From Chlorobaculum sp. MV4-Y (lineage in GTDB: Bacteria; Bacteroidota; Chlorobiia; Chlorobiales; Chlorobiaceae), in contig NZ_CP104202.1 in NCBI RefSeq assembly GCF_025244685.1, forward strand, positions 1,678,359 through 1,742,358: 64,000 bases of DNA, written 5' to 3'. A program made the position numbers and the translations under genes. The notes under the pieces are model-generated. The model was not told where the DNA came from and did no database searches. It saw only the letters and a program-made list of their open reading frames with translations. Of this stretch, positions 17,649-25,844 are shown one piece after another (the first letter of the stretch is position 1; the number at the start of each line of letters is the position of its first letter).

Positions 17649-18762
17649 ATGCAGATTGTCTGGAAACGTTACCGGAGAACCGTCGAGATTTTTCAGGCGC
17701 TTCTCCTCACCGGCCTGCCGTTCCTGCAAATCAACGGACAAAGCGCCTTCCGGTTTGACATACGGGAGCTGAACCTCTATTTCTTCGGCTCGGTCATCAG
17801 GATCGGCGACTTCTATCTCATCCTCGTGGCCACGCTCTTCTTGTTGCTCTTCATCTCCGCCGTGACCATCATCTTCGGGCGTGTCTGGTGCGGCTGGCTC
17901 TGCCCGCAGACCGTGCTGCTCGACCTCACCGAAAGTCTGGCGGCGATTTTCGGAAAGCAACACCGCAAGACCTTGCAGAAAATCGTGCTGCTGCCGGTCT
18001 CTGCGCTGGTATCGATCACCATGATCTGGTACTTCGTTCCCCCGGCGGAAGCCATTCGCGGGCTGTTCACCTCGCCGCTGATCGCCGGATTCTTCATTGT
18101 GCTCTGGGTGCTGGTGTAGCTCGAACTGGCCCTCCTCGGGCGCAAATTCTGCACCACGATCTGTCCCTACGCCTTCATGCAGAACACCCTGTTCGACAAG
18201 GATACACTGGTGATTCGAGTACGACAAATCGCGCGACGCGACCTGCATGAAGTGCAACGACTGCGTGCGCATCTGTCCGGTCGGCATCGACATCAAGGAA
18301 GGACTCAGCACGAGTTGCATCGCCTGCGCGGAGTGCATCGACGCCTGCTGGCTGAAAAGCAGCAAGCGCAACCTGCCACCATTCCCGAACTACAAAGGCA
18401 AAATCATCCGCCCGAAAACCTTCTGGCTCGCGGGTACCACTGCAGCCTCGGCGCTGGTGGTGGTGCTGCTCTTCGCCATGCGTCCGCCGGTCGAGTTCAC
18501 CCTCAGCCGGGTGCAGGAACCACTGCCCGCCGGACTGAACCGCTACGCCTTCACGATCAGCAACAACACCAGCGAGCCGCTCGATCTGAAGATCGAAGCA
18601 CCCGAAGGCACGACGCTGATCGGCGAACACGCGGTGTCGATCAAGCCCTTCGGCGAAACGAGAAGCAAGGTGCTCATCAAAGCGGAAGGTAAACGCGACA
18701 CGGTAACGCTGACGCTCAAGGGCGACGGAATTTCAATCAGCAGGGAGGCCGGATTCCTTTGA
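17649..18762 (+). pseudogene. ccoG: cbb3 oxidase assembly polyferredoxin, nonsense codon plus frameshift
   Basis: CcoG/FixG is a membrane iron-sulfur protein needed for cbb3 assembly, acting as a cupric reductase. The N-terminal membrane part has VWCGWLCPQ and, after the break, KFCTTICPY; the soluble part has CMKCNDCVRICPVG and CIACAECIDAC, followed by an Ig-like C-terminal domain. TAG at 18117-18119 (codon 157) interrupts the frame, apparently in place of Trp. At 18214-18215 an extra T shifts the frame; removing it gives VIEYDKSRDATCMKC. Two separate single-base lesions argue for real decay. Confidence 0.9.
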
Positions 18763-19196
18763 AACCATTCATCATTGCAATCTACGCGCTGTTTCTGTTC
18801 GCCATGATAACCGGCCTCGTGGTGGCGTTCCGCAACTCCGAGGGCCTCGTTGAAACCGATTACTACCGGAAGCAGAACAGCTGGTTCCAAGAGAAAACCG
18901 AGGAGCGGCGGCTCGGTCTCGAAGTCATGAAACCGGCGTCGATCCAAAGGGGCGAGAACGAGCTGACCTTCGTGCTCACCGAACACGGCAAACCACTGAC
19001 CCACGCCAGGGTGCAACTGTTTGTCGGCAACGTCTCCACCAGCGAACTGGATATCACCTGCACCATGCACGAAACCACTTCCGGCACTTACCAGGCCCGA
19101 GCCACCGTGCCGTCGAAAGGCAAATGGCTGCTCAGGATCGACATCACCAACAACAAACTCAACACCAGCCAATCATGGTTCTACGACGTCAACTGA
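18759..19196 (+). CDS. ccoH: FixH family cbb3 oxidase assembly protein
   Basis: A 145-residue protein with an N-terminal membrane helix (about 4-23) and a periplasmic FixH domain. GLVETDYYRKQNSW right after the helix is typical of CcoH/FixH. It binds and stabilizes the oxidase during assembly. Translation starts at TTG 18759, overlapping the ccoG stop, with CAGGGAGG upstream. Its end overlaps the start of the next gene. Confidence 0.88.
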   Translation: MKPFIIAIYALFLFAMITGLVVAFRNSEGLVETDYYRKQNSWFQEKTEERRLGLEVMKPASIQRGENELTFVLTEHGKPLTHARVQLFVGNVSTSELDITCTMHETTSGTYQARATVPSKGKWLLRIDITNNKLNTSQSWFYDVN

Positions 19197-19606
19197 GTCG
19201 AAGTGCGCTGGTGCTTCTTGCTGCGATGACGCTCGGCGTAACAACCGCGCTGGCCGGACACGCCGCCGACAGCAACGCCATCCACAACGGCCCTTGCACC
19301 AAACAGGTCGGCAACCGCCAGGTGACGCTCGCCATCACGCCGAGACCGGTCAGGCACATGCGGGAGCTGACCTTCAGGGTGACCGTGGCCCCGGCGCAAG
19401 GAGTTCCTTCTCCCCTTGTGCTCGACATCACCATGCCCGGCATGGTGATGGGTAAAAACCAGGTCATCCTCAAACAACAGCCTGATGGCACCTGGAAAGG
19501 CAGAGGCATCATTGTCAAGTGCATAAGCGGCAGCACCCTCTGGCAGGCGATGATCCTCTCGCCGGAACTCGGCAATCCCGCCTTCACCTTCAACGTCCGT
19601 GACTGA
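19175..19606 (+). CDS. Secreted FixH/YtkA-like protein
   Basis: About 143 residues with a signal peptide (Arg-Arg-containing start then ALVLLAAMTLGVTTALAG) and a single beta-sandwich-like domain. It contains ITMPGMVMGKNQ and GTWKGRGIIVKC, a Met-rich pattern like that in YtkA/FixH-type proteins suspected of copper handling. ATG 19175 lies inside the end of ccoH, and the gene overlaps ccoI at its 3' end. Context suggests metal delivery or assembly of the cbb3 CuB centre. This is inference. Confidence 0.65.
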   Translation: MVLRRQLSRSALVLLAAMTLGVTTALAGHAADSNAIHNGPCTKQVGNRQVTLAITPRPVRHMRELTFRVTVAPAQGVPSPLVLDITMPGMVMGKNQVILKQQPDGTWKGRGIIVKCISGSTLWQAMILSPELGNPAFTFNVRD

Positions 19607-22016
19607 AGCCAAAGGCCAGGAGACGCTCCGCTGTGACCACTGCTTGCAGGCGATGGCCGCTTCGGCGGCGGTGACGGCGGAGATCAGCGGCGAAACTCGC
19701 CATTTCTGCTGCCACGGCTGCCTCGGTGCGTACGAGCTGATCCACAGCGAGTCGCTCGACGCCTTTTACCAGCAACGTTGTGACTGGCAGCCGGGCCGCC
19801 CAACCTTCGCCGCCGTCGATGCGCGGGATTTCGAGGGCGACGTCCTCACCGACGGCGCAAAGAGCCGGATTGAGCTGTTGCTCTCCGGCATCCGCTGTGC
19901 CTCGTGCGTCTGGCTCGTCGAAAAGGTGCTCGGGCGGCTCGACGGCATCGTGTCGGCGCGGGTCAACTACGCCACGCATTGCGTGACCGTCGAGTGGCGA
20001 ACTGACGCCATCACGCTCGACAAAATCCTCAAAACCCTCTCCGACGTCGGCTACGTGCCGAGGCCCGTCCGGCACGGCGGCGAGGTCGAGGCCTTCTCCG
20101 CCGAAAAGCGCGACCTGCTCCTGCGCTTCGGCACGGCGGGCTTCTTCTCGATGCAGCTCATGCTCATCATCGCCGCGCTCTACGCCGGATTTTTCCAGGG
20201 CATCGAATCGACCTACCGCCTCGCCTTCCAGCTCATTTCGTGGGCGCTGGCCACGCCGGTGGTCTTTTACTCCGGCTGGCCCTTCATCTTCAACGCCGTG
20301 CGCTCGCTGCGCAACCGGGCGCTGAACATGGACGTGCTCGTGGCACTCGGCTCGCTCGCAGCCTACTTTTACAGCGTGGCGATGATCTTCACCGGCGACG
20401 AGGTCTTCTTCGACACCTCGGCGATGATCGTCACCTTCATCCTGCTCGGACGATTCCTCGAAGCCGGTTCGCGCCTCAAGGCGGGCAGCGCACTGGCGGC
20501 GCTCGCAAACCTGCAACCCCGCGAAGCGCTGCTGGTCGATGCGGCGGGACAAACCTCGCTCGCGCCGCTCGAACAGATCGGCGAGGGGGCGCTGATCGAG
20601 GTGCTGCCCGGCGACCGCGTACCGCTCGACGGCGCGGTGGCAAGCGGCGAGGCAGACGTCGATGAGTCGATGCTCACCGGCGAATCGGCTCCTGTCACGA
20701 AAAGCGCCGGAAGCAAGGTCTATGCGGGAACCTGCGCCATCACCGGGCGGCTTCGCGTCCGGGTCTCCGGCAACGCCGGGCAGACCCTCCTGGCGAGCAT
20801 CATCCGCACGGTCGAGGAAGCGCAGGCTCGCAAAGCGCCGATCCAGGGCGTGGCCGACCGGATCGCCGGATGGTTCGTGCCCGCCATCATCCTGCTCGCG
20901 GTGGCCACCTTCGGCTGGTGGCATCTGGCCGGAGCGCCGCCGGTGAAGGCACTCATGAATGCCGTCTCGGTGCTCGTCATCGCCTGCCCGTGTGCGTTGG
21001 GCCTCGCCACGCCGCTCGCCATCCTCGTCGGCACCACAGCGGTCAGCCGCAAGGGAATCCTCGTCAAGGGGGGCGACATTTTCGAGTTGGTCTCAAAAAC
21101 AACCACCGTCGTGCTCGACAAAACCGGCACCATCACGCGCGGCAAACCCGCCGTGACCGACACCTTCGACTACGGCGTGTCCGGCAATTTCACGCAGTGC
21201 TGCGCCTCGCTCGAAAGCCTGTCGCGTCACCCGGCGGGAAGGGCCATCGCAGAGAGATGGCAGGGCGAAATACTCCCGATCGAAGCGTTCCGCGCCGTAC
21301 CGGGCATGGGTGTGTCGGGCGTGATAGGGGGAAAAGCTTGGCTTGCCGGATCACGCGCGTTTCTCGAAAAGGAGGGAGTCGCAATTGACGCCGAGCGCCG
21401 CGCCGCCGCCGACCGGCTCGAAGCGTCGGGCAAAACGACCGTCTTCGTCGCCTGCAACCGCAAGCTCGCGGGCCTCTTCGGCCTGATCGACGAGCTGCGC
21501 AATGACGCCGGGCGGATGATCGAGGCGCTCCGCTCGCAGGGGTTGCGGTTGATGATTCTCACCGGCGACAATACGGGCGTCGCGCGGTATATTGCCGGGA
21601 AGTGCGGCATCACGGAGGTGCGCTCCGGCCTCGATCCCATCGGCAAGGCGGACGCGATCAGGAAGCTGAAGCGAAACGGCGAAACCGTGCTGATGGCGGG
21701 CGACGGCATCAACGATGCCCCTGCGCTCACCGAAGCCGATACCGGCGTCACCTTCGGCACGGCCACGGGCATCGCCATCGAAAGCGCCGATGTCACGATC
21801 ATGAACGACGACCTCGAACTGCTCGGCACGCTCTTCGCCCACTCGCGCAAATGCTTCGCGGTGATCCGCCAGAACCTCGCCTGGGCGTTCGGCTACAACC
21901 TCGTCGCCGTGCCGCTCGCCGTCGCCGGGGTGCTGCACCCGATCGTCTCGGCGCTGCTCATGGCGACCAGCTCGCTCGTGGTGGTCAGCAACTCGCTCAG
22001 GCTCAGAAAAATTTGA
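19599..22016 (+). CDS. ccoI: Copper-translocating P1B-type ATPase of the CcoI/FixI type
   Basis: CcoI exports copper across the inner membrane for maturation of the CuB site. The 805-residue protein starts with a Cys-rich metal domain (CDHC, then FCCHGC) and an HMA domain with GIRCASCVW. The membrane CPC motif is in VIACPCALGL, the phosphorylated Asp in VLDKTGTITRG, the actuator in LTGESAPVTK, and the hinge in GDGINDAPAL. GTG 19599 is the start. It is intact and full length, in contrast to ccoN and ccoG beside it. Confidence 0.93.
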   Translation: MTEAKGQETLRCDHCLQAMAASAAVTAEISGETRHFCCHGCLGAYELIHSESLDAFYQQRCDWQPGRPTFAAVDARDFEGDVLTDGAKSRIELLLSGIRCASCVWLVEKVLGRLDGIVSARVNYATHCVTVEWRTDAITLDKILKTLSDVGYVPRPVRHGGEVEAFSAEKRDLLLRFGTAGFFSMQLMLIIAALYAGFFQGIESTYRLAFQLISWALATPVVFYSGWPFIFNAVRSLRNRALNMDVLVALGSLAAYFYSVAMIFTGDEVFFDTSAMIVTFILLGRFLEAGSRLKAGSALAALANLQPREALLVDAAGQTSLAPLEQIGEGALIEVLPGDRVPLDGAVASGEADVDESMLTGESAPVTKSAGSKVYAGTCAITGRLRVRVSGNAGQTLLASIIRTVEEAQARKAPIQGVADRIAGWFVPAIILLAVATFGWWHLAGAPPVKALMNAVSVLVIACPCALGLATPLAILVGTTAVSRKGILVKGGDIFELVSKTTTVVLDKTGTITRGKPAVTDTFDYGVSGNFTQCCASLESLSRHPAGRAIAERWQGEILPIEAFRAVPGMGVSGVIGGKAWLAGSRAFLEKEGVAIDAERRAAADRLEASGKTTVFVACNRKLAGLFGLIDELRNDAGRMIEALRSQGLRLMILTGDNTGVARYIAGKCGITEVRSGLDPIGKADAIRKLKRNGETVLMAGDGINDAPALTEADTGVTFGTATGIAIESADVTIMNDDLELLGTLFAHSRKCFAVIRQNLAWAFGYNLVAVPLAVAGVLHPIVSALLMATSSLVVVSNSLRLRKI

Positions 22017-22026
22017 TGCACAACGC

Positions 22027-22215
22027 ATGGCAAGCACCTTTTCCCTCATAGCCCTCGGCTTTGTGATTGGCCTCGGCGGCTGGGCGCTCTTCCTCTGGGC
22101 CGTCCGAAGCGGCCAGTTCGACGACACCGAAGCCCCCAAATACCGAATGCTCGACGACGACGACGAAGTGCAAAACAGGCCGAAAAAGATGAAGTCCGGG
22201 AAGACGAATAAATGA
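22027..22215 (+). CDS. ccoS: cbb3 oxidase maturation protein CcoS
   Basis: A 62-residue protein with one N-terminal membrane helix and the CcoS signature WAVRSGQFDDTEAP just after it, then YRMLDDDDE and a Lys-rich tail. CcoS is required for cofactor insertion into cbb3. It starts 10 bases after ccoI. The tail shares PKYRML-Asp/Glu-DDD with the CcoQ-like protein of the same operon. Confidence 0.92.
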   Translation: MASTFSLIALGFVIGLGGWALFLWAVRSGQFDDTEAPKYRMLDDDDEVQNRPKKMKSGKTNK

Positions 22216-22342
22216 AGAAGGAGATTGCGAGGGTGATGGGATAGGACAGTGATGTTCCTGTCTTCAGAAGGGCTTCAGCCCAATTTCTTTCTACTGTGAC
22301 AATCGCGATTTCGATTTCGATAAATACAACGGAGGAACAAAC

Positions 22343-23027
22343 ATCAAAACCCTGACAGGTGAACTTCTCGCGATGCTTCTGGCCGGGCTCTTCGGAGGGT
22401 TCGGGCACTGCATCGGCATGTGCGGGCCGATTGTTGCGGCGCTGTCGCTCGGCCCGGCCCGGCTGGCCGCACCACCTGCTCTACAACCTCGGGCGGGTGA
22501 CGACCTACACCGTGCTCGGCGCGGCGGTCGGCGCGACCGGCTCGTTCCTCTCGCTCGCCTCCTCCATCGACCTGTTCCAGACGGCCGTCATGGCGCTCTG
22601 CGGTCTGTTCATCGTGCTGCTCGGGCTGGCGTCGGCGGGATGGCTCCCCTTCGGCAAAAGCCTGCTCGCCTGCACGCCCGCGATGCCATTCGTGCAAAAA
22701 ACGATGAACCTCTTCATCAATTCTGGCTCCGCCGGAGCGTGGTACCCCCTCGGACTCGCGCTCGGTTTCCTCCCCTGCGGCCTCACCTTCACCGCGCTGC
22801 TCGCCGCCGCGCGAGCCGCCATGAACGCCCCCGACCACTTCGCGGGCATGGTGCAAGGCGTGCTGATGATGCTCCTCTTCGGCCTCGGCACCGCCCCCGC
22901 GCTCCTCGTCGTCGGTAAAACAGCTGCCCTCATCGGCGAAAAAACCCGCCAGCGCCTCTACCGCCTCGCCAGCCTCATCATGATCGCGACAGGCTGCTGG
23001 TTTATTTACAGCGCGTTTCGGGGGTAG
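22343..23027 (+). pseudogene. Sulfite exporter TauE/SafE-like membrane protein, frameshifted, no standard start
   Basis: The N-terminal frame gives GLFGGFGHCIGMCGPIVAAL, the signature of the SafE-like proteins that often close cbb3 loci and are linked to copper handling. The frame changes near 22455-22475; the second frame continues HLLYNLGRVTTYTVLGAAVG to the end with four more helices, including LGFLPCGLTF. A GGAGG site at 22331-22335 points to an ATC at 22343, not ATG, in the first frame; the first in-frame ATG is 30 bases further on. So both the start and the frame look damaged. Confidence 0.78.
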
Positions 23028-23218
23028 AGCTTTCATCCCAATCCGACCGATTCATCCCCGATTTCTATATCGTTCCCCACCAGCATATACCCCCTTTACA
23101 GCTATAACAATCGTTAAAATAAAAATTTACAGCCGCTGGTGAATTTTTTGTGGGCGCACGCGGTTTCTTCATCGTTGTCACAACCAACAACCCTACATCA
23201 ACCGTTCAACCATCAATA

Positions 23219-24574
23219 ATGGATACCCTGTTTCTTGCGCGTTTGCAATTCGCCCTGACGTCGGTGTTCCACTTCTTCTTCGTTCCCCTCACCCTCGGTC
23301 TGTCCATCTTCACGGCGATCATGGAAACCGCGTGGGTCAAGACGGGCAAGGAGAAGTACCGTCAGCTCGCGAAATTCTGGGGACATTTGTTCCTCATCAA
23401 CTTCGCCATCGGCGTCGTAACCGGCATCGTCATGGAGTTCCAGTTCGGCATGAACTGGTCGCAGTACTCCCGCTTCGTCGGCGACATCTTCGGCGTGCCG
23501 CTCGCCATCGAGGCGCTGCTCGCCTTCTTCCTCGAATCGACCTTCCTCGGCATCTGGGTCTTCGGCTGGGACCGCCTGCCGAAGGGACTCCACGCCGCCT
23601 CGATCTGGCTCGTGGCCATCGGCTCAAACCTCTCGGCGCTCTGGATTCTGGTCGCCAACTCCTTCATGCAGTCGCCGGTGGGCTTCCACATGGCCGCCGA
23701 CGGCTCCCGGGCCGAGATGACCAGCTTCTCCGCGCTGCTCTTCAACCCCTACGTCTGGCTGCAATTCCCGCACGTCATCACCGCCGGCATCGCCACGGGT
23801 GGGTTCCTCGTCATCGCGGTCAGCGTGTGGCACCTCATGAAAAAAACCGCCGACGAGGAGCAGTTCAGAACCTCGCTCAGGTTCGGCGCGATCTACGCCT
23901 TCATCGGCTCGCTGCTGGTGACGCTTGCCGGTCACACGCAGATGCAGGAGATGGTGCACAACCAGCCGATGAAAGTTGCCGCCGCCGAAGCGCTCTGGCA
24001 CAGCGAAAATCCGGCCAGCTTCTCGCTCTTCACCGTCGGTGACGAAGAAAAAATGGAGGATGTATTCTCGATCCGCATCCCCGGAATGCTCTCGTTCCTG
24101 GCCTACAACAACTTCTCGGGCGAGGTGAAGGGACTCAGCGAACTCCAGCAGGAGGCGGTCGCCAAGTACGGCCCCGGCAACTACATTCCGTCGGTCATCA
24201 CCGCCTACTGGAGCTTCCGCTTCATGGTCGGCGCGGGCACGCTGATGCTCCTGGCCGCCGCCATCGCGCTCTTCAAGGTGATCCGCGAGGACTACAATTT
24301 CGGCAAGCTCACCGGCGCACTCCTGCTCTCTGCGTTCATCCTGCCCTTCATCGCCAACTCGGCGGGCTGGATTCTAACCGAGATGGGACGCCAGCCGTGG
24401 ATCGTCGTCGGGCTGCTCAAGACCGAACAGGCGGTTACGCCCGCCTCGGTGGTCAGCAGCGCTGAACTGCTGACGTCGGTCGTGGTGTTCACCCTCATCT
24501 ACAGCGTGCTGACGCTCGTCGATGTGTTTCTCTTGAAAAAATATGCAACGGCTGGCCTTCACGGCGCCGAATAA
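23219..24574 (+). CDS. cydA: Cytochrome bd quinol oxidase subunit I
   Basis: CydA binds hemes b558, b595 and d and oxidizes quinol. From ATG 23219 the protein has 451 residues with nine helices. Heme ligands are recognizable: His18 in TSVFHFFFVPLTLG, His in QFPHVITAG, Met in LTEMGRQPW. GRQPWIV and HNQPMKVAAAEA flank the quinol and heme d sites. The Q-loop is short, so it belongs to the short-loop group. A GTG at 23150 is an alternative start but adds atypical sequence. It pairs with cydB 18 bases downstream. The electron donor would be menaquinol made by the Men enzymes. Confidence 0.95.
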   Translation: MDTLFLARLQFALTSVFHFFFVPLTLGLSIFTAIMETAWVKTGKEKYRQLAKFWGHLFLINFAIGVVTGIVMEFQFGMNWSQYSRFVGDIFGVPLAIEALLAFFLESTFLGIWVFGWDRLPKGLHAASIWLVAIGSNLSALWILVANSFMQSPVGFHMAADGSRAEMTSFSALLFNPYVWLQFPHVITAGIATGGFLVIAVSVWHLMKKTADEEQFRTSLRFGAIYAFIGSLLVTLAGHTQMQEMVHNQPMKVAAAEALWHSENPASFSLFTVGDEEKMEDVFSIRIPGMLSFLAYNNFSGEVKGLSELQQEAVAKYGPGNYIPSVITAYWSFRFMVGAGTLMLLAAAIALFKVIREDYNFGKLTGALLLSAFILPFIANSAGWILTEMGRQPWIVVGLLKTEQAVTPASVVSSAELLTSVVVFTLIYSVLTLVDVFLLKKYATAGLHGAE

Positions 24575-24592
24575 ACCGAAAAGGAGACAACA

Positions 24593-25615
24593 ATGGATTT
24601 GCAGACATTGCAGATAATCTGGTTCGTCCTGGTCGCCGTGCTGTTTACCGGATACTTCATTCTCGAAGGATTCGATTTCGGCGTCGGCATTTTGCTGCCC
24701 TTCATGGGCAAGGACGACCTCGAACGCCGCGCGGTAATCAACACCATCGGCCCGTTCTGGGACGGCAACGAAGTGTGGCTCATCACGGCTGGCGGCGCAA
24801 TTTTCGCGGCGTTCCCGCACTGGTACGCCACGCTCTTCAGCGGCTTCTACCTGGCGCTGTTGCTCATGCTGGTGGCGCTGATCTTTCGCGGCCTGGCGTT
24901 CGAGTACCGCAGCAAGCGCGACAGCGCGGCGTGGCGCGCATTCTGGGACTGGAGCATTTTCTTCGGCAGCGCGATTCCCGCCCTGCTCTGGGGCGTGGCG
25001 ATGGCCAACTTCATCCGCGGCGTGCCGATCGACGCCTCGATGAACTACACCGGTGGCTTCTTCAACCTGCTCAACCCCTACGCGCTGGCCTGTGGCTTGG
25101 CGTCGCTGATGATCTTCACGCTGCACGGCGCGGTGTTCCTGACGCTCAAGACCACCGACGAGCTGCACGAACGCGCCATGGGACTGGCCAAAAAGCTCTG
25201 GATTCCAGCCACCGTACTTTCTTTAGTTTTTGGGGTTTACACCTTTTTCGAGACCGACATTTCCAGCAAGCTCGGCGTCAACCCCGGCGCGATTCCGATC
25301 TTCAGCGTGCTCGCGCTGCTCTCGGTGATCGTGCTGCTCAACAAGGGCGCATCCGGCTGGGCGTTCGTCATGACCGCCATTTCGATTGCCTTCTCGACCA
25401 TCACCATTTTCATGGGCCTCTTCCCGCGAGTGCTGGTATCAAGCACCAATCCCGACTGGAGCCTGACGATCTACAACGCCTCGTCGTCGCAGTACACGCT
25501 TGGCATCATGACCATGGTCGCGGCGATCTTCGTGCCGATCGTGCTTCTCTACCAGGGCTGGAGCTACTGGGTCTTCCGCCAGCGCGTCTCGAAGGACTCG
25601 AAAATGGAGTATTGA
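24593..25615 (+). CDS. cydB: Cytochrome bd quinol oxidase subunit II
   Basis: CydB is the second integral subunit of the bd oxidase. The 340-residue protein starts with a helix ending GYFILEGFDFGVG, then NTIGPFWDGNEVWLI, both diagnostic; the acidic residues there belong to the proton channel. Eight membrane helices are visible. AAGGAGA precedes the ATG. The gene is intact and a terminator follows about 35 bases after the stop. No cydX-like small ORF could be found after it. Confidence 0.95.
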   Translation: MDLQTLQIIWFVLVAVLFTGYFILEGFDFGVGILLPFMGKDDLERRAVINTIGPFWDGNEVWLITAGGAIFAAFPHWYATLFSGFYLALLLMLVALIFRGLAFEYRSKRDSAAWRAFWDWSIFFGSAIPALLWGVAMANFIRGVPIDASMNYTGGFFNLLNPYALACGLASLMIFTLHGAVFLTLKTTDELHERAMGLAKKLWIPATVLSLVFGVYTFFETDISSKLGVNPGAIPIFSVLALLSVIVLLNKGASGWAFVMTAISIAFSTITIFMGLFPRVLVSSTNPDWSLTIYNASSSQYTLGIMTMVAAIFVPIVLLYQGWSYWVFRQRVSKDSKMEY

Positions 25616-25648
25616 GCTGGCAGCTCTGATTTGACAACGAATCCAGCA

Positions 25649-25678
25649 AGGGCGGGCCTGAGTGTCCGCCCTCTTTCT
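25649..25678 (+). terminator. Terminator after cydB
   Basis: AGGGCGG (25649-25655) pairs with CCGCCCT (25666-25672) across a ten-base loop and is followed by CTTTCTTC. The T-run is interrupted, so strength is moderate. Confidence 0.65.
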
Positions 25679-25844
25679 TCCTTTCTCCAGTCGAAATCGA
25701 TTCTTCCTTTCAATCCGGATAAACAGCCCTCCTCCCTGTTGCAAGGCGGGAGGGAATTCTTTACCATTATTAGCGGGTTGATTGCACAAAAATCCGCCAC
25801 ATAACCGATTATCATTATCCTTCCGAGGCCTTACCGTTTGTACG

